A stretch of DNA of 36,395 nucleotides, taken from the NCBI GenBank assembly GCA_023265835.1, contig JAHFSI010000012.1, forward strand, positions 1-36,395. The letters are read 5' to 3'. The notes under the pieces are model-generated. The model saw only the letters and a program-made list of their open reading frames with translations. It was not told where the DNA came from and ran no database searches. The position numbers were made by a program, and so were the translations under genes. Below are positions 1-7,983 of this stretch, in pieces. The stretch's first letter is position 1. Each line of letters begins with the position of its first letter. This DNA is from Legionellales bacterium. GTDB lineage: Bacteria; Pseudomonadota; Gammaproteobacteria; DSM-16500.

Positions 1-159
1 ACAAAAATAAAACAAAAATTAATTGGCGATTTACAAAATCTAAAGCAAGAAAAAGTTTGGGTTATACACCACTGAAACATTCGGAAAAACTTATTTGACG
101 GGGTACTAGCATGGTTATTACCCGCAAAAAAAACATCGGCAGATTCCACACAGTTAGTA
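1..159 (+). other. Open reading-frame segment upstream of the coiled-coil gene, broken by TGA
   Basis: Frame 1 is open from the window edge to base 72, meets a single TGA at 73-75, and is open again straight into the ATG at 160. The stretch 76-159 reads as plausible protein (NLFDGVLAWLLPAKK) but has no ATG, GTG or TTG codon, and no ribosome binding site precedes the ATG at 160. The simplest readings are a longer gene broken by a nonsense codon, or a preceding gene ending here. Frame 3 is also open to a TGA at 96-98, so the call is uncertain. Confidence 0.3.
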
Positions 160-1134
160 ATGCAGGAAATGGAAGCAAGAAAGAAACAAGGAGTAAAAGA
201 AAAGAAAACGCAATATGAGCAACAAAAACAAATGAGGCAACAAAAAGATGCAATTCATAAAAGTCTCGAAGGAATGAAAAAGAACAACAAAATGAATGAT
301 GAAAAAATGCGGGAAGATTTAGAAAGACAAGCAGAAGAAAAAACAAAGGAGCGTTACAAGCAGCTACAGGAAAGGGAAAGGGATAGAAAAACACAATTGC
401 AAACAATACAAGAAGAAGCAGAAAAAAGACAAAAAAAACAAGAAGAAATTAAAAAGCTTGAACAAAAAGAAAAAATATGCAAAGAAGAAGTAAAGGGGGC
501 AGTTGAATGGATAGTTACAACAGTTGAACGAGGAGAAACAATACGCCAAAAAAAAGCAAATGAAACAGTTGAACAGACAGTTGCAATGGAAGAACGATCA
601 AAAAGAGAACAATCAGAAAGGGAAGGGTCAGACAAAGAAAAAGCAATTGAACAAAGAGAAAAAAAAGAAGCAAAGGAAACAGTTGAACAGGCAGTTGCAA
701 CGGAAAAACTCTCAAAAAAAGAGCAATCAGAAAGGGAAGGGTTAGACAAAGGAAAAGCAATAGAAGAGTTATCGAAAAAATTCAATCGCTATCAGAGCAA
801 CTCAAGCTCAGATAGTTGTTGTTTGTTACCTTTTTCATGTTTATTTTCCTGGATGTTTTTTGAAAGTAAAAAAGAAAAAGAAGATATATTAAATACTTTG
901 TCTAACAAGCTGCGAGAACAAAAAGTGTCCGATGAAGAAAGATTAAAAAATTTTAAACAAGAATTTACTCCAGCAACGCAAGAAAAATTAGCCCACAAAC
1001 GAGCTAGATTATCGCCAATATATCGTTTCGCTACTTGGCTTGTAGGGCAAGACTCTGGAAAATCTAATGGAGGCGAGCTTGTTGATGATATCAATGCAAT
1101 TTTGAATCGTCCTGAAATAAAAAACATATCTTAA
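160..1134 (+). CDS. Lys/Glu-rich coiled-coil protein (hypothetical), possibly 5'-truncated
   Basis: I do not recognise a family. Residues 1 to about 210 are almost entirely K, E, Q and R with heptad-like spacing, which points to a long coiled coil. Residues 133-170 and 171-208 are a 38-residue tandem repeat. A short hydrophobic Cys-rich patch (CCLLPFSCLFSWMFF, around residue 220) interrupts the coil and may be a membrane-contact or hairpin segment; it is short for a full transmembrane helix. The C-terminal 80 residues are mixed and look folded. The start is weak: no Shine-Dalgarno precedes the ATG, and the frame is open upstream to a TGA at 73. It lies 37 bp before the first SPFH-like gene on the same strand, so the three are probably co-transcribed. 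Coiled-coil proteins of this kind are common among Legionellales effectors, but no effector function is shown here. Confidence 0.6.
   Translation: MQEMEARKKQGVKEKKTQYEQQKQMRQQKDAIHKSLEGMKKNNKMNDEKMREDLERQAEEKTKERYKQLQERERDRKTQLQTIQEEAEKRQKKQEEIKKLEQKEKICKEEVKGAVEWIVTTVERGETIRQKKANETVEQTVAMEERSKREQSEREGSDKEKAIEQREKKEAKETVEQAVATEKLSKKEQSEREGLDKGKAIEELSKKFNRYQSNSSSDSCCLLPFSCLFSWMFFESKKEKEDILNTLSNKLREQKVSDEERLKNFKQEFTPATQEKLAHKRARLSPIYRFATWLVGQDSGKSNGGELVDDINAILNRPEIKNIS
556..783 (+). repeat. Two tandem 114-bp (38-codon) coding repeats
   Basis: Copies at 556-669 and 670-783 are in frame and encode related 38-residue blocks that both contain ETVEQ and KEQSEREG or REQSEREG. A more degenerate half-copy may precede them around residues 112-132. 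The arrangement indicates recent internal duplication within the coiled coil. Confidence 0.8.
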
Positions 1135-1154
1135 TTTGTTACTTAAAAAATCAA

Positions 1155-1167
1155 TTCAAAGAGGAGT
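1155..1167 (+). promoter_or_regulatory. Ribosome binding site deciding the start of the first SPFH-like gene
   Basis: TTCAAAGAGGAGT lies 4 bases before the ATG at 1172, with the GAGGAG core 5 bases away. The identical 13-mer precedes the paralogous gene at 3806-3818. This fixes the start at 1172 rather than the TTG at 1136 used by the ORF track. Confidence 0.8.
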
Positions 1168-1171
1168 ATAT

Positions 1172-3772
1172 ATGCAGCGTCAAGTAGAAAACAAAGAATA
1201 TTTTGTTCAGAAAAAAAAATTTGATGACGATCAATATGCTAAAAGATATTCTCGAGAATTGCCTAAAAGCTCAGATATGCAGCCCTTTTGTTTAACCTAT
1301 CACGAAAGTAGGACATATTATTATCGCAGCAGTGATATGGAGGAAGAGCAAACATGGTATGACATTTGTCTGATGCCAGAATTTAATCTTTGTTTAAAAA
1401 CTCCCGGAGTCAAGATGGCAGCGGGCCATATTTATTTAGAGAAAGAAGGAGATTATTTTGCGTATTCAGTCATGAATGCCAAGGGAGAAATAGAGAGGAG
1501 AATAACCCAATTACAAGCGCCCGATCCTTTTGATGAGAGTTCTATTAAAAAATCATATGATGACATAATAGATATCGTATTAGCAGCAGGTTATACCTCT
1601 TTACCGGATTTTCAAGTATTGGGCATGACACTTTACTTAGATAAAGCAAGGGATGGTACCATTCAATACACCGTTAAGATTTCCAAAGGAACAATAGTGC
1701 GAAATCAACCGACTCCATTTGAGGTTCCAGAATTTTTTACAATAGATGATATGTTGCACTATGAAAAAGGAATCTTGCGTATTGCCTCAGAGAAAGGCCA
1801 TGTGAAGTCCTTTCCCGGGCAATGTTATTATGCAAGAATTCCCTGTTTAACCACCACATTAGTGGATGCAAATAATTCTCAAGGTTCATCTACTGGTACT
1901 GATGATTCTGATCTCGAGTTTGACGTACTTGAAGGTTATATTGGTAAAATTAAATATAATGGCAAACCAGAATTTATTCCGCCAGGACGACATAGGCTGG
2001 GCCCTGGCATAACATTTCATGGAGTAGAATCTGTGACAGCTGAGCATATTCAACATAGCGAACTCCATGTTTTCAATGTTTCTAGCGAAATATTCTGGCA
2101 AGTGAATGCTCCTTTAACGCAAGATGATGAGTCTGAGATAGATACAATAAGAATTCTACTTCCAGGAAGACATATTTTTAAATTAAAAGATGGCATATTT
2201 AAACGAGTTCTTAATCCTTATGGTTTGGATGTGATGGTGGAAAAAACAAAACAGGAGCTAGAGCACAAGACAATGTTGGAACAAAAAAACAAGGAAATAA
2301 CGCCATACCAACAACTTTTTGTGAGAGTTCCCGAGGGAAAATTCGTGAGTATTCGTGATAAGGATAGTCAGTTGCGCATTGTACAGGGACCTGGATGTTC
2401 TTATCTTGCATGTACAGATAAACTGTTAAATCGAATTTCTTCTAAAGAAGATTTTTTAGATATTACATTATCGACTAAGACTCATTTTGCAAATGAAGAC
2501 GTGAATATTACTGCAATGATTTATTTTCAGATTACAAATCCCTATTGGGCCATGCAGTATTTTGGTGATAGAATAATACAAAAGGAAGTCGAGAATTATG
2601 CAAAAGAAGAAATAATAAAACAGGTTGGTCTTATTACATGCGATAGTACTCAACCTCCGCAGCCTGAAATTCCTCCCGTTTATGCTCATGAAGCACATGC
2701 TAAAATAATAGCAGCTCAGTTAAATAACAGACCTGAATTTCAAGCAAGATATGATTTTATTTTTATATTGTCAGACAATCCTCATTTACAACTTCAACCA
2801 GGCGAAGTACATATAAAGGAAAAAAGCGGCCAGTTTTATTATACTATGGTACGCCCTAATGGCTTTCCTGCTGAAAATGTTCCTTTAAATCTATCTGGTG
2901 ACAAACAAGAGATAATCCGTGCAGGGGACCAAATGAAACGACAAATAGCACATATGATCAAGCTATTTGATAACGATGTAGACCTCTTGGAGTTTGCTTT
3001 AGTCGTAATATCAGATTCAAAAGATCTCCTTTCTACACAGCCAGCACCTGGCAGGGTATACATAAAAAATGATCAATTTGTTTTTCTTGCTAAACAATCT
3101 GTTCCCATATACATGGATCTTAGCACTGATTTTCCTAGTATTGGGTATCTTGAGAGTAAACAAAAAAAAGGTATAACAGATATGCCTAAAGAATGTGACA
3201 CTCTGCTATTTGCGTTCAGGCCGAACCTGAATATATTTAGAGAGGAAATATCAAATAACAAGCCGTTTGATGCTTTAAAAAAGGCAATAATGGATATCAC
3301 ATCGATCACATCGCAAGCAGGTCACATGCTGCAAGAAGCACTCATTACTATACCTAGAGTTATTATTAAAACTATGGAACCTTCTTCCAAAACGACTAAA
3401 GAACTCTTAGAAAACAAGGTGGTATTAGATGTCTATAACAAAAATAGAGAAAAACAAGAGAAACAAGGGAAGAAACAAGGAAAGGAATACAGACGAAGTA
3501 AACTTGATTTACAGGAGAAAGAAGAAATTTTCAAAGGAGAAAGCGATATGGCTCAAATAAAATTAGAAGTAGAAAAAAAAGAAATGGAGGAGGCAAGGGA
3601 AGCGCACAAAATAAAAATGGAATCTATTTTGAGCGATCCTTTTGTTCGTGAAGTTTATAATATAATCTCACAGAAAGGCATGCAGCAGCCTTTTTTGAGC
3701 CAGTTGGATGCTGGGCCTCAAGGTGTGCTTTCATCGCGAAGTGCAAGCAGTAGTAGAAAAGCAATGCGTTAA
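1172..3772 (+). CDS. Large SPFH/band-7-like protein, paralog A (866 aa)
   Basis: This is a soluble protein with no signal peptide or membrane segment. Residues 14-20 (KKKFDDD) and 60-63 (QTWYD) are shared with the next gene. Residues 82-110 and 150-177 are similar beta-rich modules (G-x-IYL then xYSV or xYTV then G). Residues 252-350 carry two 'PGRH' units (IPPGRHRL, LLPGRHIFK) ending in NPYGLDV. Residues 383-490 resemble an SPFH domain (RVPEGKF, then GPG, then YFQITNPYWAM). Two further modules at about 541-566 and 624-650 (QPGEVHI, APGRVYI) are inserted after it and are absent from paralog B. Residues 740-820 are charged coiled coil, and the tail is Ser/Arg rich (SSRSASSSRK). SPFH proteins usually oligomerise; a ring or cage scaffold is inferred, not shown. 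The exact family is not recognised. The alternative start at 1136 is a TTG without a ribosome binding site. Confidence 0.7.
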   Translation: MQRQVENKEYFVQKKKFDDDQYAKRYSRELPKSSDMQPFCLTYHESRTYYYRSSDMEEEQTWYDICLMPEFNLCLKTPGVKMAAGHIYLEKEGDYFAYSVMNAKGEIERRITQLQAPDPFDESSIKKSYDDIIDIVLAAGYTSLPDFQVLGMTLYLDKARDGTIQYTVKISKGTIVRNQPTPFEVPEFFTIDDMLHYEKGILRIASEKGHVKSFPGQCYYARIPCLTTTLVDANNSQGSSTGTDDSDLEFDVLEGYIGKIKYNGKPEFIPPGRHRLGPGITFHGVESVTAEHIQHSELHVFNVSSEIFWQVNAPLTQDDESEIDTIRILLPGRHIFKLKDGIFKRVLNPYGLDVMVEKTKQELEHKTMLEQKNKEITPYQQLFVRVPEGKFVSIRDKDSQLRIVQGPGCSYLACTDKLLNRISSKEDFLDITLSTKTHFANEDVNITAMIYFQITNPYWAMQYFGDRIIQKEVENYAKEEIIKQVGLITCDSTQPPQPEIPPVYAHEAHAKIIAAQLNNRPEFQARYDFIFILSDNPHLQLQPGEVHIKEKSGQFYYTMVRPNGFPAENVPLNLSGDKQEIIRAGDQMKRQIAHMIKLFDNDVDLLEFALVVISDSKDLLSTQPAPGRVYIKNDQFVFLAKQSVPIYMDLSTDFPSIGYLESKQKKGITDMPKECDTLLFAFRPNLNIFREEISNNKPFDALKKAIMDITSITSQAGHMLQEALITIPRVIIKTMEPSSKTTKELLENKVVLDVYNKNREKQEKQGKKQGKEYRRSKLDLQEKEEIFKGESDMAQIKLEVEKKEMEEAREAHKIKMESILSDPFVREVYNIISQKGMQQPFLSQLDAGPQGVLSSRSASSSRKAMR

Positions 3773-3805
3773 GTTTTTTAAAGATTTTTATTTATCATTT
3801 ATTAT

Positions 3806-3818
3806 TTCAAAGAGGAGT
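3806..3818 (+). promoter_or_regulatory. Ribosome binding site deciding the start of the second SPFH-like gene
   Basis: TTCAAAGAGGAGT is identical to the site before paralog A, with GAGGAG 7 bases before the ATG at 3825. It overrules the upstream start at 3708, which would overlap paralog A. The shared leader supports duplication of gene plus translation signal. Confidence 0.8.
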
Positions 3819-3824
3819 GTACAT

Positions 3825-6017
3825 ATGGTATTAGGCGTACTTGAAGAAAGCAAGCAACAAAATCCCCAGGGGCAAGCTGAGGCTCTGAAGCAAAGTAAAA
3901 AATTTGATGATGATCAATTTTCTCGAAGGCATCAAAGATATTTGCCTTTTGAAATGAAAGCTGTTGCTTTGTCAACTGAGCGAAGCAGGACACACTTTGG
4001 TATTGATGAACCACAAACATGGTATGATTTTCGCCTGTTTCCAGCAGAATATGATTATTTTATTTTGAAGTCAGAGAAACATCGGAAGATAGAAAAAGGA
4101 ATTATCTATTATGAAGAAAAAAATGGCAAACTGGCCTATTCGTATAGAACGCCTAATGGAACTGTAATTAACAGAACTTCTAATTTTACAATGGATCAAT
4201 TTAATGTATTCCGAGAGGAAATATTAAATAACATCTCTCGTAATTTTAATGAGTTCTTATCGGATGACAAGGTGGCAGCTAATACAGTTTATTTTACTGA
4301 AGATGAGCAAGGTACTATTAAATGCACATTCAAGATTGGTCAAAAAGTATTTCGAGATGAGCCTGTTGAGTTAGACGACATATCGTTTTCTAACCCTTTG
4401 ACAATTGAGCAACTCATTCCTTATAAACAAAAAATATTAAAGATGATCAAAGAAAAACATCAGGATTTTAACGACTATCCTCAGCAATCCTATTATGCAT
4501 CGATTCCAGTAGTAGCACATACCTTGATGAAAGAGGAAGCAGATGGCCCGGAGACTAAAGAAACATCGCCAGATTCGTTTGAAATTTGTAACATACCCGA
4601 TGGATTTATTGGTTTAATTGATAATGAAGGCAAGAAGGAAATTATCCCACCAGGGAAACATAAATTACGTGTTGGGAAACAATGTCTGGAAGATTTTAAA
4701 GACGTGACTACTGACTATTTTAAACATGGCACAACACATGTTGTTAATGTACCCAATAGAGGACTTTCTTGTGTTGAAATAGGTAGTTCAGGTAGGTTTT
4801 ACTTTTTACTTCCAGGAAGACATGTTTTCAAATCACCTGATGTTACAAGAGTGGTACCGGTTATTGATCCCTATGGTCTAGACGTCAAAATAAGGAAAAC
4901 AGAAAACGAGATAGCTTTAGAACGCGAGTATTTACGTGCAACGCAGAAAAAAGGCGAAGAACCTAAAGAAGTAGAGTTATATAGACAACTATTCGCCAGG
5001 GTTCCTGAGGGAAAATTTGCAGTATGTTATGATGCTGAGAGCCAACTTGTTATACTAGGCCCCGGAGTCTACTATATTCCACCGACATGGAAGTTTTTCA
5101 ATCGAATTTCTTCTAAAGAAGATATCTTGGAAGATATTAAATTAGTCGCTGGAGTAGATAGTGGTGTCAATATGGATGTTATTGCGAATGTTGGTTTTCA
5201 AATTATTGATCCACATGCAGCAATTAGTCTGTCTGGACCAAATAAAATACAGCCTAATATTAAGAGCAGTGCAATAGCAGCAGTCAAATCTACTTTGATG
5301 CATTCAACTGCTTATCCTAAAGACCACAGCCTCATGTTTGTTCAGCAGCAGAGTGCTAAAGATGTTCTTCGAGGGCGGCAAGATGAGGCCAAAGATGAAG
5401 CACAGGGTCCCGTTCCTCCTTCTGTTTTTGATGAAGAGCAACACGGTGCATCAGTGGTACGCATGCTGAATGATCAAAGTAGTCAAGTTTTTCTGGGAGC
5501 ACATATAAAGGCAACTCATGTGACTCTAAAAAAAGTGTCGCCTGTCAATCCTGGGATTGCACAAGCAATTGATGTGGCTACCAAAACTACCGTCGAATTG
5601 CACAATGCGGCCATAAAGCAAAAAACGGAAATACAGCAACAACGAGAAGCTCAACAAGCAAGACATACTTTGGCGATGGAAAGGATGGCTAATGAATCCA
5701 AAGAGCTAAAGAGCCAACAGACATTGGATTCAGAAAGAGCAGCATTAGAGATTGCACGGGCTCTGGAAGCAGTAAAAGTAGCCCAAGCGTTGGCAGGTAA
5801 TTCACAAGCGCTTGAGGTTTATAAAACGCAATGCAAGATTGATGCGAAGAGAAAGTATAAGTATCCGTTTTTTAAACCAAAAACAGATGGAAGTGAGACT
5901 GTAGCAGGTGAAGTGAATCTTCATGTAGTAGGTGGAGATGGCCGTGCTAATGTAAGCTCGTCGTCATCTACTTCTAGCTCATCTGTATCAACAATGAATA
6001 ACGGTAGTAGAAAGTAA
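3825..6017 (+). CDS. Large SPFH/band-7-like protein, paralog B (730 aa)
   Basis: This is a paralog of the preceding gene, 52 bp downstream. It shares KKFDDDQ (residues 25-31), QTWYD (64-68), two beta modules (about 90-117 and 151-176), IIPPGKH (273-279), LLPGRHVFK (328-336) and DPYGLDV (348-354). Residues 391-495 form the SPFH-like part: RVPEGKFAV, LGPGVYYIP, then VNMDVIANVGFQIIDPHAA, matching the usual 'v.v.a.v.y.I.DP..A' pattern of band-7 domains. Residues 585-675 are an Ala/Gln/Glu-rich helix, as is typical after an SPFH domain. The tail (710-730) is a poly-Ser stretch ending NNGSRK. There is no signal peptide or transmembrane helix, which is unusual for bacterial SPFH proteins of the HflK/HflC or flotillin type. 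Beta repeats, then an SPFH 'shoulder', then a cap helix recalls major vault protein; that comparison is inference. Confidence 0.7.
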   Translation: MVLGVLEESKQQNPQGQAEALKQSKKFDDDQFSRRHQRYLPFEMKAVALSTERSRTHFGIDEPQTWYDFRLFPAEYDYFILKSEKHRKIEKGIIYYEEKNGKLAYSYRTPNGTVINRTSNFTMDQFNVFREEILNNISRNFNEFLSDDKVAANTVYFTEDEQGTIKCTFKIGQKVFRDEPVELDDISFSNPLTIEQLIPYKQKILKMIKEKHQDFNDYPQQSYYASIPVVAHTLMKEEADGPETKETSPDSFEICNIPDGFIGLIDNEGKKEIIPPGKHKLRVGKQCLEDFKDVTTDYFKHGTTHVVNVPNRGLSCVEIGSSGRFYFLLPGRHVFKSPDVTRVVPVIDPYGLDVKIRKTENEIALEREYLRATQKKGEEPKEVELYRQLFARVPEGKFAVCYDAESQLVILGPGVYYIPPTWKFFNRISSKEDILEDIKLVAGVDSGVNMDVIANVGFQIIDPHAAISLSGPNKIQPNIKSSAIAAVKSTLMHSTAYPKDHSLMFVQQQSAKDVLRGRQDEAKDEAQGPVPPSVFDEEQHGASVVRMLNDQSSQVFLGAHIKATHVTLKKVSPVNPGIAQAIDVATKTTVELHNAAIKQKTEIQQQREAQQARHTLAMERMANESKELKSQQTLDSERAALEIARALEAVKVAQALAGNSQALEVYKTQCKIDAKRKYKYPFFKPKTDGSETVAGEVNLHVVGGDGRANVSSSSSTSSSSVSTMNNGSRK

Positions 6018-6028
6018 CATTATTTTTG

Positions 6029-6166
6029 AATAATGAATGATATTTATCCCCCCTTCCTGACCTTCCCCCTGAGGGGGAAGGAATGTTCTAACTGGTGCTG
6101 CTAGATACTTTCCTTCCCCCTCAGGGGGAAGGTCAGGAAGGGGGAGATAAATAAATATTCATTATT
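6029..6166. repeat. Long palindromic intergenic repeat, family P1 copy 1 (possible bidirectional terminator)
   Basis: The left arm AATAATGAAT...CCCTTCCTGACC and the right arm GGTCAGGAAGGG...ATTCATTATT are near-perfect reverse complements. An inner CCTTCCCCCT / AGGGGGAAGG pair and a central loop of about 30 bases complete the element. Related copies lie at 26273-26411 and 28810-28939. It sits between the convergent paralog B gene and nadE and could terminate both. Transcripts across it should form a very stable hairpin. Confidence 0.85.
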
Positions 6167-6206
6167 TTTCCATTATAGGTGAGCTACAACAAGAGAGGTA
6201 ACCTTA

Positions 6207-7829
6207 TTAATCTTCAAACCCCGATGTAACCGGATACCGCCTATCTTTCCCAAACGCCTTATAATTAACCCTTATCCCAATCGAAGCCTGTCGTCGCTTG
6301 TATTCACTTTTATGAATCAGCCCGATCACACGCTCAACCATTTCCCGGTCAAAACCTTGGGCGATGATATCATCTAAGCCTTGTTCTTGATCCAGATAAA
6401 GCTCCAAGATTTTATCTAATATCGGATAAGCCGGTAATGTATCTTCATCTTTTTGGTTTGGTGCTAATTCAGCAGTCGGGGCGCGGTCGATAATGCGTTG
6501 TGGAATAACAGGATTAATTTGATTTCGATAGGCGGCAAGGCGATAGACCATGGTTTTGGGGACGTCTTTTAGGACAGCTAGGCCGCCGACCATGTCACCA
6601 TATAACGTGGCATAACCGACGGCAAGTTCGCTGCGGTTGCTGGTGGAAAGGACCATGCTGCCGGTTTGGTTGGAAATGGCCATTAAGATGATACCGCGGC
6701 AGCGGGCTTGGAGGTTTTGTTGGGTGATGTCGGTTTCTTCGGTGGTCAAGTGAGATTGTAAGGTGTTTTGTAGGGCGGTGTAGGTGGGTTCGATGGAAAT
6801 AATTTCGTGAGATACGTTGAGCGCATTCACTAAGGCTATAGCATCTTCCATGCTGATTTCTGCAGTATAGCGTGATGGCATTATGATGGCTTTGACGTGT
6901 TCTTTGCCGAGTGCGTCTACCGCTAATGCCAGTGTTAGTGCCGAATCAATCCCACCGGACACACCGACTAGCACACTTTCAAAATGATTTTTATGCACAT
7001 AATCACGCAGCCCTGTTATCAAGGCTCGATAAATTTGTTCGTCTTTGCTTGGTAAAACGATAGCAGCAGAGTTGATTTTCGCTTCACTTTTTTCTATTTC
7101 AATATCAACAGGCAGTAAGGTTTCATTGAAAAATCCGGCATGCTGGCAAATAGTTCCGGATGCGTCCACGATCATAGAACCGCCATCAAAGACCAATTCA
7201 TCTTGGCCGCCCACGCAATTGGTATAAACAATAGGGACTTGAGAGGACAGGGCGTTTTTTTTGAGCATGGTTTGCCGGCGTTCGTGTTTGTAGATTTCGA
7301 AAGGGGAGGCATTGGGCGCTAAGATAAGGCGTGCGCCTTCTTGCACTGCCCGTTTGATGGGTGGGTCGAACCAGAGGTCTTCGCAGATCATAATACCTAC
7401 AGGTATATCTAAAATAGGAACAACGCAGGTTTCAGTGCCGGAGATAAAATAGCGGTCTTCATCAAATACGCCGTAATTGGGTAGGTATTGTTTGGCGCAA
7501 CGACCTAAGAAGGTGCCGTTATAGATAACAGAACAGGCGTTAAAGAGGCCTTGTTCGGTGGAGTAGGGGTGTCCTACTACGCAGTAGATGTCTTGGACTT
7601 TTTCTTTAAACTCATACAGGCTTTCGGTGGCGGCGTTGAGGAAGGACTGGCGGAGCAATAAGTCTTCAGGGGGGTAGCCGGTGATGCTGAGTTCAGGGAA
7701 GACGATGACATCTGCGGACAGTTCATCGCGGGCTGTTTTGGCGGCGCCGATGAGTTTGTCTAAGTTGCCGGAGATGTCGCCTACTAGGAGGTTTAGTTGG
7801 GCTAGGATGATGCGGAGTTTTTTGGGCAT
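6207..7829 (-). CDS. nadE: Glutamine-dependent NAD+ synthetase
   Basis: It converts deamido-NAD to NAD using ATP and ammonia taken from glutamine, in the cytosol. The N-terminal nitrilase-type glutaminase domain (about 1-260) shows the full catalytic triad: E46 (FPELSITGYPPEDLL), K113 (AKQYLPNYG) and C149 (MICEDLWF). The C-terminal synthetase domain has the ATP-binding SGGIDS loop at 291-296 and STSNRSELAVGY further on. The 540-aa length is normal for the bacterial two-domain form. The ATG at 7829 gives the family-typical N-terminus (KLRIILAQLN); only a weak ribosome binding site is visible. It is monocistronic and convergent with the SPFH-like genes. Confidence 0.95.
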   Translation of the reverse strand: MPKKLRIILAQLNLLVGDISGNLDKLIGAAKTARDELSADVIVFPELSITGYPPEDLLLRQSFLNAATESLYEFKEKVQDIYCVVGHPYSTEQGLFNACSVIYNGTFLGRCAKQYLPNYGVFDEDRYFISGTETCVVPILDIPVGIMICEDLWFDPPIKRAVQEGARLILAPNASPFEIYKHERRQTMLKKNALSSQVPIVYTNCVGGQDELVFDGGSMIVDASGTICQHAGFFNETLLPVDIEIEKSEAKINSAAIVLPSKDEQIYRALITGLRDYVHKNHFESVLVGVSGGIDSALTLALAVDALGKEHVKAIIMPSRYTAEISMEDAIALVNALNVSHEIISIEPTYTALQNTLQSHLTTEETDITQQNLQARCRGIILMAISNQTGSMVLSTSNRSELAVGYATLYGDMVGGLAVLKDVPKTMVYRLAAYRNQINPVIPQRIIDRAPTAELAPNQKDEDTLPAYPILDKILELYLDQEQGLDDIIAQGFDREMVERVIGLIHKSEYKRRQASIGIRVNYKAFGKDRRYPVTSGFED

Positions 7830-7915
7830 ATGTGGTACCTAGTCAGAAGGCATTGCTTAGGAGTTTGAATAATGAATTTTATTTACCCTAGGTATTTTAT
7901 GCCAATTTGAAGGTG

Positions 7916-7938
7916 TTTGCTATGGGGCATTGCTTGTT
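7916..7938. repeat. Direct repeat, left copy, flanking vapBC
   Basis: TTTGCTATGGGG, then C, then ATTGCTTGTT matches 8642-8664 at 22 of 23 bases, and similarity decays beyond. The right copy is the 3' coding end of ygfZ (encoding NKQYPIAN), so this left copy looks like a duplicated ygfZ tail lying outside the gene. Confidence 0.7.
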
Positions 7939-7962
7939 TGGGCCAAGAAGGTGTATTAGAAT
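7934..7962 (+). promoter_or_regulatory. Candidate vapBC promoter
   Basis: A weak -35 (TTGTTT, 7934-7939), a 17-base spacer and a good -10 (TAGAAT, 7957-7962) stand 22 bases before the vapB start. The -10 lies inside the inverted repeat at 7951-7966, as expected for an autoregulated toxin-antitoxin promoter. Confidence 0.45.
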
Positions 7963-7966
7963 ACAC
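7951..7966. promoter_or_regulatory. Candidate VapB/VapBC operator (inverted repeat)
   Basis: GTGTATTAGAATACAC has perfect GTGTAT / ATACAC half-sites around TAGA. Another GGTGTAT half-site follows at 7974-7980. VapBC complexes normally repress their own operon by binding such palindromes over the promoter; binding here is inferred. Confidence 0.55.
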
Positions 7967-7983
7967 ATCTGGAGGTGTATTTT

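Noticed and set aside
354-785. Antisense 143-aa Ser/Phe-rich ORF opposite the coiled-coil gene
   Set aside because: It is the mirror of a Lys/Glu-rich frame (GAA/AAA read as TTC/TTT) with no start signals of its own.
1136-1171. TTG start for paralog A
   Set aside because: A strong GAGGAG precedes the ATG at 1172 and the conserved similarity to paralog B begins after it.
3708-3824. Upstream extension of paralog B
   Set aside because: It would overlap paralog A and ignores the shared ribosome binding site before 3825.
160-6017. Calling the SPFH-like pair true vault proteins
   Set aside because: The similarity is in overall layout only; without a structure or profile match this goes no further than a hypothesis.
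6029-6166. Palindromic repeats as a CRISPR array
   Set aside because: The copies are single, far apart, internally palindromic and without regular spacers or cas genes.
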